Shown here in pieces: positions 1 to 5,638 of a DNA stretch of 64,000 nucleotides (position 1 is the stretch's first letter; every line of letters starts with the position of its first letter). The notes beneath the pieces are model-generated. The model was not told the DNA's origin, searched no databases, and saw only the letters and a program-made list of their open reading frames with translations. The position numbers were made by a program, and so were the translations under genes. Source of the DNA: an uncultured Lachnospiraceae bacterium (lineage in GTDB: Bacteria; Bacillota; Clostridia; Lachnospirales; Lachnospiraceae); the NCBI GenBank assembly GCA_934317845.1, contig CAKRES010000006.1, positions 1-64,000 on the forward strand, written 5' to 3'.

Positions 1-51
1 CACGAATCACACGGAAAATCACCATTTGCACACCGTAACACATCGGTCTGA

Positions 52-108
52 TATCGTGAAGGTGGACGTACTGTAGGTTCTGGACGTGTTGCTACTATCA
101 TTGAGTAA
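52..108 (+). pseudogene. 3' end fragment of tuf (EF-Tu), copy 1
   Basis: The reading frame gives YREGGRTVGSGRVATIIE followed by TAA, the invariant C-terminus of elongation factor Tu. A TGA at 49-51 closes the frame just upstream and the preceding 50 bases do not encode EF-Tu, so this is only the last 18 codons or so, not a gene. A second copy lies at 1971-2027, identical except for three synonymous third-position changes. Inference: an attachment-site scar (attR-like) of an element that inserts in the 3' end of tuf. Confidence 0.85.
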
Positions 109-206
109 TATTCGATAAGCAATGAGCAAAGCAAATTCGAGGATGCACTGTGGTCTATATAAAATAGATTGAGTACCGCAAGGTACGTTGTGTCCAAATG
201 TAAGAT

Positions 207-236
207 ACCCCGGAACCGTAAGGTTTCCGGGGTTTT
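207..236 (+). terminator. Rho-independent terminator
   Basis: A GC-rich hairpin (CCCCGGAACC pairing with GGTTTCCGGGG, one bulge) is followed by TTTTT. It lies about 100 nt after the tuf fragment stop and just before the nucleotidyltransferase remnant. Confidence 0.85.
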
Positions 237-242
237 TCTGTT

Positions 243-461
243 ATGTGCATATTGGAACAGGTGCTCAAGTATATTCGGGGAAAATATGATCCGCTATCTA
301 TTATTCTTTATGGTTCTTATGCGGATGAAACCAGCAATTTGAACAGTGATTTTGATGCGTTAGTCATTGCGGCTGATCATGAACAGTTTCACGATACTTC
401 CATTGTGGATGGAGTTCCATTAGATGTATTTTACGCTCTATTTAGATTTGCGTGCGACTAA
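243..461 (+). pseudogene. Truncated nucleotidyltransferase-domain protein
   Basis: The 72-residue product starts like a small-molecule nucleotidyltransferase: the segment ILYGSYADETSNLNSDFD carries the GS...DxD signature of the polymerase-beta-like superfamily, which includes aminoglycoside nucleotidyltransferases and minimal MNT antitoxins. Similarity stops after about PLDVF near position 432. The frame then runs into the 3' end of the oppositely oriented methyltransferase, which it overlaps, and stops. Proteins with this start usually continue well past 200 residues, so the gene is a 5' remnant. Without the rest of the fold it is unlikely to be active. The original substrate cannot be told. 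Confidence 0.7.
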
Positions 462-1202
462 TAAAAAACGATGAATTCGTCCTTCGATGCAGCCATTTTG
501 CTCTAAAATCCGTTGTGCATGCAGTAAGCTGCTTTTACAGCAATTTACAGAGAAGTTGGGAAATTCCCACTCTATAATATGTGCAAACCAGACGAGTGCA
601 CCTATATCAAAAAACTTGATTGGACGGAAGCATTCCTGGGCGTCCAAAATACTAAAACCTGTATCGTGAAATTGTTTGTGAACGATATCCAGATACTGTT
701 TTGGAAATGGAAGCTTGGTTTTTCCTAAGAGAAGCTCTACCAGTTCACGGTCATTTTCTGCACCAACCTGTTCGGTAATAAAAATCCCTCCGCATTTCAA
801 AACGCGGTATATTTCTTCCACATTGAAATCACCGTGGCGGTTGCTCACAATATCAAATTCAGAATCACCGAATGGTAGTGGATTCTTTCCGTCGGCAGTA
901 TGAAAATCAATTCCAAGAGGAAGCAAGGTTTCCTGGCATAGCTGAACATTGGGTGGGTAGGCTTCTGTGGCACTTGTTTTTCCGTAAGGATGGTGAAGGG
1001 ATAACAGAAATTCACCGCCGCCGGTATCGATATCCAGCAGTTTCATTTTCGGGTTTAAGTAATCCAGTATGATATGCCTATAATCCCAGGGCAAGTCCAT
1101 TTCTTCCGTATATCTTCCTGCGATGTGTGAGAAATCCCATCCGTGGATATGTGCTGCAAGTTCTTCTTTTTTCCAAATGCTTATCAATTCGTGTTCATTC
1201 AT
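438..1202 (-). CDS. Class I SAM-dependent methyltransferase
   Basis: This is a 254-residue protein with a Rossmann-type methyltransferase core: motif I LLDIDTGGGEFLLSL (SAM binding), an acidic loop TEAYPPNVQLC and a post-core PFGDSEFDIVSNRHGD motif. The start chosen is ATG at 1202, preceded on the minus strand by AGGAGT about 8 nt upstream; a longer frame to 1259 has no such site. The family is common in Clostridia as stand-alone small-molecule methyltransferases. The substrate is unknown, and similar genes are sometimes annotated as resistance-related without proof. It is the only intact ordinary-size gene between the two tuf fragments, so it is probably cargo of the inserted element. Its 3' end overlaps the decayed nucleotidyltransferase. 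Confidence 0.8.
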   Translation of the reverse strand: MNEHELISIWKKEELAAHIHGWDFSHIAGRYTEEMDLPWDYRHIILDYLNPKMKLLDIDTGGGEFLLSLHHPYGKTSATEAYPPNVQLCQETLLPLGIDFHTADGKNPLPFGDSEFDIVSNRHGDFNVEEIYRVLKCGGIFITEQVGAENDRELVELLLGKTKLPFPKQYLDIVHKQFHDTGFSILDAQECFRPIKFFDIGALVWFAHIIEWEFPNFSVNCCKSSLLHAQRILEQNGCIEGRIHRFLLVARKSK

Positions 1203-1443
1203 TGTAACTACTCCTATCTTAATATGCTTGTTCAATACATCAATGATAAGTGCAGCCAACTGACAACATCAAAAATTAACCTCGATACAATCTGTTGCCA
1301 GATTTACAACTGCATCGAGCAGTTACCTCGAATAAGTCTCATTGTGTGAGTTCACCGCCTTTCAGACTATCTTGTATCAGCATATCATCTTTTAAACAGT
1401 AACACCGAATGAAGAAAGATATGGAAAAGCGTGAAGAAAATTT

Positions 1444-1475
1444 TTGACATTTCCACAGATGCATGCTAATATAAT
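1444..1475 (+). promoter_or_regulatory. Strong promoter of a small antisense RNA
   Basis: TTGACA at 1444-1449, a 17-nt spacer and TAATAT at 1467-1472 (overlapping a TATAAT at 1470-1475). No open frame with a ribosome binding site follows. The likely product is the short plus-strand RNA ending at the hairpin near 1567. The stretch 1203-1443 shows nothing else recognisable. Confidence 0.7.
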
Positions 1476-1482
1476 TATAGAA

Positions 1483-1571
1483 AAAGAGTGCTACCGATAG
1501 ACGGTTAGTCCGTTTTACTATTTAAGATATCAAAGATAACCGCTTAGTTTGCAGACAGGGCGGTTATTTTT
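1483..1571 (+). ncRNA. Putative type I antitoxin RNA
   Basis: A strong promoter fires into about 90 nt ending in a hairpin (ATAACCGC 1536-1543 with GCGGTTAT 1560-1567) plus a T tract. The RNA would overlap the 3' end of the minus-strand small membrane peptide gene, whose stop codon sits inside the hairpin stem. Its 5' end carries GTGCTACC and CGGTTAGTCC boxes that also occur in the 5' end of the opposing transcript. This is the convergent, shared-terminator layout of fst/par-like type I systems. Inferred from sequence only. Confidence 0.55.
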
Positions 1572-1767
1572 GTGGTTTATGATTATCTTTGCCTAATGTA
1601 TATCCGATACTAAAGCAGGTTAAGCCGAAGCTCACTACTGCTATGAAGTCAACAATACTCATTGGCTTAGCCCTCCTTTCCACTGGATTCCTTTACAGGT
1701 TTCTATGTAATCAGAGGGTCACAGTCCCTCTGTTGAAGGACTAACCGCCTACCGTTATGGTAGCACC
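1488..1767. repeat. Interrupted inverted repeat framing the small toxin-like gene
   Basis: The left arm (1488-1512) carries GTGCTACC then CGGTTAGTCC. The right arm (1738-1767) read on the minus strand carries the same two boxes in the same order with an 11-nt instead of 6-nt spacer. Each arm starts right after a promoter, so the two opposing RNAs begin alike. Each can fold a small 5' hairpin (CTACC with GGTAG in the toxin mRNA). Confidence 0.75.
1564..1662 (-). CDS. 32-aa hydrophobic peptide, putative type I toxin
   Basis: ATG at 1662 follows GGAGGG with good spacing. The peptide begins MSIVDFIAVVSFGLTCFSIG and ends in a charged tail YTLGKDNHKPQK, one predicted transmembrane helix followed by a basic end, as in small holin-like or Fst/TxpA-class toxins. 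A long 5' leader of about 100 nt contains a hairpin (CAGAGGG 1712-1718 with CCCTCTG 1726-1732), and transcription comes from a consensus promoter at 1777-1805. The stop codon lies inside the hairpin shared with the convergent antisense RNA. I recognise the general class, not a specific named toxin. It could instead be a regulatory small membrane peptide. Confidence 0.65.
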   Translation of the reverse strand: MSIVDFIAVVSFGLTCFSIGYTLGKDNHKPQK

Positions 1768-1776
1768 CATGTTTCG

Positions 1777-1805
1777 ATTATAACAGTTAAAAATTACCGG
1801 TGCAA
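1777..1805 (-). promoter_or_regulatory. Promoter of the small hydrophobic peptide gene
   Basis: On the minus strand TTGCAC (1800-1805), a 17-nt spacer and TATAAT (1777-1782). Predicted transcription start near 1770, immediately before the GTGCTACC box. Confidence 0.75.
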
Positions 1806-1845
1806 TATAAAGTTGGTAGGGTAGCATCTGTTAGCTGTGGAAGAG
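1797..1845. repeat. Short diverged repeat, partner at 2885-2933
   Basis: GGTGCAATATAAA followed by (G/A)TTGG is shared with 2888 onward, and the following 30 nt remain partly alignable. In this copy the sequence supplies the -35 box of the toxin promoter; in the second copy no -10 box follows. It may be a remnant of a duplicated promoter region. The rest of 1806-1970 holds no recognisable gene. Confidence 0.4.
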
Positions 1846-1970
1846 CATCTTTTTGACCAGGGCGTCCGGTGCCAAGAAATTGAGCAAATAAAAATACATG
1901 GTGCAGATCATCCGTTTTTCACTGTATTTTGGAGAAAACCATAAAAAAATGAGATAAAACGGGATTAAAG

Positions 1971-2027
1971 TATCGTGAAGGTGGACGTACTGTAGGATCA
2001 GGACGTGTTGCTACTATCATCGAGTAA
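1971..2027 (+). pseudogene. 3' end fragment of tuf (EF-Tu), copy 2
   Basis: Encodes the same YREGGRTVGSGRVATIIE and TAA as 52-108. Differences are GGT/GGA, TCT/TCA and ATT/ATC, all silent. The sequence upstream (AAAG before TATCGTGAAGG) is unrelated to copy 1 and to EF-Tu. A terminator follows closely, so this copy may be the original chromosomal tuf end, displaced from the gene body by insertions. Inferred attR-like site. Confidence 0.85.
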
Positions 2028-2060
2028 TCTTGATCGATAGTTCAATAAGCTAGTATTTAT

Positions 2061-2095
2061 AAGCTTTCCGAGGAATTTCCTCGGGAGGCTTTTTT
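2061..2095 (+). terminator. Terminator after tuf fragment 2
   Basis: An imperfect hairpin of AAGCTTTCCGAGG with CCTCGGGAGGCTT ends in a six-T run. It is suitably placed to be the ancestral tuf terminator. Between here and 2323 I see only an imperfect hairpin near 2147-2183 without a T tract and AT-rich sequence; no gene. Confidence 0.75.
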
Positions 2096-2323
2096 CGTCT
2101 AAGGTCATTTTTTTAAGTATAATGGTCTTACAAATTAAGACACTAATGCTTCTCTCGCTTTCGATAATAAGAGGGAAGCCATTGAAAGATATATTTACAA
2201 TTATAATCTGTGAAAAAGATGGGTTAATTCTTCGATTTACATATTTATTAAGATTTACTGGTATGGTATTATGGTACTTATAAAAGAACCTATTATGTCT
2301 GTTGGAGAGAGCGGTGAAAAGTT

Positions 2324-2794
2324 ATGAAGCTATTATTTAAACAAAGGCTGTTTTCATGGTTTGACAGCTATGATATCTATGATGAAGCAGGCAACACTGT
2401 TTATGTAGTAAAAGGTCAGTTGTCCTGGGGACATAAACTTGTAATTTATGATGCCTATGGAAATGAAGTAGGAATGGTTGTTCAGAAAGTACTTACTTTT
2501 CTTCCTAAATTCGAGATTTATAAAAACGGCAGTTATATCGGATGCCTGAGCAAAGAATTCTCATTCCTGACGCCACATTATAATATTGATTACAATGGAT
2601 GGCATATTGATGGAACCATTATGGAATGGGACTATAGCATTCTTGATCGAAGCGGTTATTCAATTGCACGGGTTAGTAAAGAACTGTTTCATATGACTGA
2701 TACATATGTTATTGATGTGCAGGATCCAGGAAATGCGTTGGATGCACTGATGTTTGTACTTGCGATTGATGCAGAAAAATGTTCCAGGAATTAA
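2324..2794 (+). CDS. LURP-one-related (tubby C-terminal-like) protein
   Basis: This 156-residue protein matches the LURP-one-related/YxjI type: repeating short beta strands such as DSYDIYDEAGNTVYVVKG, HKLVIYDAYGNEVGMV, FLPKFEIY and WDYSILDRSGYSIARVSKE, then a C-terminal hydrophobic helix DALMFVLAIDAE. Members form a tubby-like beta barrel around that helix and may bind phospholipid; the bacterial role is not settled. Length is typical for the family. The ATG follows GGAGAGAG about 10 nt upstream. The gene stands alone between the tuf scar and a structured intergenic region. Confidence 0.8.
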   Translation: MKLLFKQRLFSWFDSYDIYDEAGNTVYVVKGQLSWGHKLVIYDAYGNEVGMVVQKVLTFLPKFEIYKNGSYIGCLSKEFSFLTPHYNIDYNGWHIDGTIMEWDYSILDRSGYSIARVSKELFHMTDTYVIDVQDPGNALDALMFVLAIDAEKCSRN

Positions 2795-2884
2795 TTAGAC
2801 GTTGGATAAGGGGCGGTGTTGTCATGAGAACTATAGTTAATTCCTTTTGTTTATATTTGGAGGATTACTGGGCAGCCTGAAACT

Positions 2885-2933
2885 GTCGGTGCAATATAAA
2901 ATTGGCAGAGCAGAATCCAGCGACTGTAGCAGA
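2885..2933. repeat. Second copy of the 1797 repeat
   Basis: Shares GGTGCAATATAAA and weaker similarity downstream with 1797-1845. It is joined directly to the structured element starting at 2941. Confidence 0.35.
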
Positions 2934-2940
2934 GAACTTA

Positions 2941-3025
2941 ACGAAAGCAAGTCGCAAGACGCAGCTTTCGTTTAGCCGTAGCTATGGCGACGCCCTTAAT
3001 GAGCCGTAGGCGAATTTAGATATTC
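2941..3025 (+). other. Structured intergenic element, possible small RNA or dispersed repeat
   Basis: The element starts with ACGAAAGC pairing with GCTTTCGT (2941-2971). The pair encloses a GTC-GCAA-GAC mini-hairpin with a GNRA-type tetraloop. Further short palindromes (GCCGTAGCTATGGC, GAGCCGTAGGC) follow. No open frame and no T tract are present. The compact, GC-richer sequence stands out from its AT-rich surroundings. Confidence 0.4.
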
Positions 3026-3070
3026 GATGGAGGATCGTTTGAAAATGTACACAGTGATAAAATAATGTGC

Positions 3071-3076
3071 TATACT
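3071..3076 (+). promoter_or_regulatory. Extended -10 promoter of the GGDEF gene
   Basis: TGCTATACT gives a TGn extended -10 with TATACT, about 65 nt before the ATG at 3143. No good -35 is visible. Confidence 0.45.
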
Positions 3077-3142
3077 AAATGCAGTATTTATTAGTTGTTA
3101 TGATTAGTAAGGTGGCTAGAAAAAATAAAAAGGGGAAAAAAC

Positions 3143-4303
3143 ATGAACCATCAGATCAACATCGTTGAGATTATAATAATGAATTGTTCAGGCATATGCT
3201 GTCTGCTGTTCTTGGTTGGAACCAGACTTTCTAACCAATTGGGAAAACGGGTGGGAGAAAATCTATTTAACAGCATGATCACTGTAACGGTATTGTCTCT
3301 TGCACTGGAGCTTTTCACTTTTGGCATAGACGGCAGACCGGGCAGATTTATTTACATCGTGCAGTATATTTCCAATGCACTGTTGGTTCCTGCGACAACA
3401 TTGATGGGATATTTATGGTGTTTGTTTGTGGAATTTAAGATTTTTCACAGTATCAAACGGACTCATAAGGCAGCATTTTTTTTGGGAGCCCCTGTTGTGG
3501 CGATATATTTTTTGGCTGTACTGGATTGTGTGGGGAAAACGGGATTCCTATTTACGATCTCACCTTCAAATGTTTATGCAAGGGGATCGATAAGCTGGCT
3601 TACCTATAGCGTGTTGGCATTTTACTATTTGTATAGTATTGTTATTGTATATCTTGCCAAGCATAAAGGAAGTCGGATTCATTTTTTTCCGGTGTATACC
3701 TATGTGCTTCCATGTATCATTGGCACAATTGTGCAGGGATTGCATTACGGAGTTACTGCAGGCTGGTTTGCGGTGGCGATCGCACTTTTATTTGTGGAAA
3801 TGCAGCTACAAAAGGAAGAATCCTTTGTGGATGAATTATCTGGCCTGTACAATCGAAAATATCTGGAATTTTGCTATAATCAGATGTAGCTAAAAAAGGA
3901 TCTGCAGGTGTTTGGTATTATGATCGATATTAACCTGTTTAAAAAGATCAATGACACATATGGTCATACCGTTGGGGATGATGCGATCCGTACGATCGCT
4001 AAATTACTTTCCGGATGGACAGAAATTTCAGACACTGTGATCCGATTTGCAGGGGATGAATTTATCATCATTTGTACCAACAAAACAGAGTGGGATGTTA
4101 TCCAGCTGGTGAATGAGATCAGAAAGAAACTGGCAGAGTATAACCAGACGAAACGAAAGCCATATGAATTATCATTGGCCATGGGATATGCCAAATATCT
4201 GCCTGCGTATACGAATTTAGATGAATTTTTACGGGATATGGATCAGAAAATGTACAAAGATAAGGAACTTTTTCGCAAGAAAATGCAAAAGCAGCAACGT
4301 TGA
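3143..4303 (+). pseudogene. 7-TM GGDEF protein interrupted by an in-frame TAG
   Basis: Residues 1-230 hold about seven hydrophobic segments. They lead into the start of a GGDEF domain (DELSGLYNRKYLEF). TAG at 3887-3889 ends this frame. The same frame continues at once with the rest of the domain: FGIMIDINLFKKINDTYGHTVGDDAI and the active-site loop RFAGDEFIIIC. Joined, the product would be an ordinary 386-residue membrane diguanylate cyclase making c-di-GMP, with AGDEF in place of GGDEF. The downstream part could restart at GTG 3908, but a split inside the catalytic domain makes activity unlikely. No base loss is needed: one CAG or similar to TAG change explains it. A sequencing error or suppressor readthrough are alternatives. 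Confidence 0.8.
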
Positions 4304-4327
4304 GAGTGGTTTTGGAGTGAGGATTCG

Positions 4328-4918
4328 ATGATAAAAAAACAAGGTGACAGGATGGGCAGACGTCTTGCTGTTTTATTTCCGGGGATCGGTTACACGACAG
4401 ACCGTCCACTATTGCATTATGCACGGAGGATCGTGACGGAAGCTGGATATGAAACTGTTTTGCTAAATTACAAGAAAGAGGTTTTTGGAGAAGGACACGT
4501 GACAAAAGAGAATGTGGAACAGGCATTTTCACAGTGCTGTGAGATACTGGCGGATTATGGGACAGAGCAATGGGAGGAGATTCTGCTGATCGGCAAAAGT
4601 GTGGGTACGATTCTGATCGGACAAACTGCACAGTGGATGAAAAAAACGCTTGGTTTAAAGGCGAGGATTCGTTTTATTGCGCTGACACCGCTTGCTCCTG
4701 CATTTCCTTATTTACAGGGGCAGGAGGTATTTATGGCATCCGGCACGAAAGATCCAATGCTAAAAAAAGAGGATGCGCAGAAGCTTGCTGCAGCCTATCA
4801 GCTTGCCGTCATATACTATGAGGGAGCAAATCATTCACTGGAAGTAAAGGGTGATCCGGAGCAAAGCGTTCAGATATTGGCTGATGTAGTACACCGCATG
4901 ATCGTTTTTTGTAAGTAA
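4328..4918 (+). CDS. Small alpha/beta hydrolase
   Basis: A 196-residue protein with the nucleophile elbow GKSVG (Ser91), a following SGTKDPML that can provide the catalytic aspartate, and a late histidine in GANHSLEV: a complete Ser-Asp-His triad in the order of the alpha/beta hydrolase fold. No signal peptide or membrane segment is visible, so it should be cytoplasmic. Length is near the minimum for the fold, as in small esterase/acyl hydrolase groups. The start could be ATG 4328 or the internal ATG 4352. It follows the broken GGDEF gene by 24 nt. The substrate is not predictable. Confidence 0.7.
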   Translation: MIKKQGDRMGRRLAVLFPGIGYTTDRPLLHYARRIVTEAGYETVLLNYKKEVFGEGHVTKENVEQAFSQCCEILADYGTEQWEEILLIGKSVGTILIGQTAQWMKKTLGLKARIRFIALTPLAPAFPYLQGQEVFMASGTKDPMLKKEDAQKLAAAYQLAVIYYEGANHSLEVKGDPEQSVQILADVVHRMIVFCK

Positions 4919-4960
4919 GATCATACTAAAAAATTATATTATAGAAACAGAATCATAAAA

Positions 4961-4999
4961 AGGAGAGGTCTCTAGCTGAGAGGCTTCTCCTTATTTTGT
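4961..4999. terminator. Bidirectional terminator between convergent genes
   Basis: AAGGAGA...TCTCCTT-type hairpin with T-rich flanks on both sides, between the plus-strand hydrolase and the minus-strand regulator, whose stop codon lies within it. Confidence 0.7.
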
Positions 5000-5382
5000 A
5001 GCAGAATACGGTTGATTGTTTCTTCATTTTCCTGATGCAGGATTCCCCACAGAATGATGCTGTCAAAAGAATTTCTCGGATAAAGAACCGGACGATCGGC
5101 TAAGGTAAGTAATAATTGGGTTTCGTCAAGCGTAAGATGCAGGAGGAGAGAAAAACGCAATAAAAAAAGTCGCGATGGAATACGACGCCCATTTAATAAC
5201 TGGTAGGTATAAGAGCGTTCTGTATTCAAGTGTAAGATGATGTCACGCGGCTGCATGTGGTGTTTGAAAAGCAGCGCATTGATGTAATCGGCAACAGAAC
5301 CCTTTTCAAAGCGTAAAGCATTGTTCAGATCGTCCTTTGACAATTTCTGGTAGTAAGTGATCCACTGGTGCATAGATTTCAT
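4972..5382 (-). CDS. HTH (XRE-like) transcriptional regulator
   Basis: From the ATG at 5382, which has GAAGGGG 6-7 nt upstream, the product is 136 residues. A helix-turn-helix is suggested by DIILHLNTERSYTYQLLNGRRIPSRLFLLRFSLLLHL, the pattern in which helix 3 YTYQLLNGRR would contact DNA. The following LDETQLLLTLADRPVLYPRNSFDSIILWGILH is typical of a clostridial XRE-like group with a short all-helical tail. It is divergently oriented to the BspA-like secreted protein at 5639 and might control it. The ligand or signal is unknown. A longer frame to 5502 lacks a ribosome binding site. Confidence 0.6.
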   Translation of the reverse strand: MKSMHQWITYYQKLSKDDLNNALRFEKGSVADYINALLFKHHMQPRDIILHLNTERSYTYQLLNGRRIPSRLFLLRFSLLLHLTLDETQLLLTLADRPVLYPRNSFDSIILWGILHQENEETINRILLQNKEKPLS

Positions 5383-5473
5383 AATATCCCCTTCTTTCAC
5401 ATCCTGTAACAATGTGCGACATAGCATGGATGGCTTTTTCCAGATAAAGCTGTCCGATTTTTTTGTTGTGGAT

Positions 5474-5502
5474 AGTATAACATGATTTGGATAAATGTAC
5501 AA
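5474..5502 (-). promoter_or_regulatory. Promoter of the HTH regulator
   Basis: On the minus strand TTGTAC (5497-5502), 17-nt spacer, TATACT (5474-5479). Confidence 0.65.
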
Positions 5503-5573
5503 AATGAAAATGGATTTTTGTGAAAAGTGTCATAAAAGTGTGCAATTTCGCCCACCAAAAGATAGGAAGTATT

Positions 5574-5582
5574 TGTTATAAT
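5574..5582 (+). promoter_or_regulatory. Extended -10 promoter of the BspA-like gene
   Basis: TGTTATAAT (TG at 5574-5575, TATAAT at 5577-5582) lies about 57 nt before the chosen start codon. The -35 is weak, suggesting dependence on the extended -10 or an activator. Confidence 0.5.
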
Positions 5583-5638
5583 CGCTTTATCGAATGGAAC
5601 AAATAATCATAAGTTTTAAGAGGAGAAAGGATGATCAT

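Noticed and set aside
487..1072. Plus-strand frames opposite the methyltransferase
   Set aside because: No start signals and low-plausibility composition; the minus strand reads as a complete enzyme.
1488..1767. Miniature inverted-repeat transposon
   Set aside because: The promoters lie outside the arms and the internal gene has its own ribosome binding site; no target duplication was seen. Kept as a toxin-antitoxin model.
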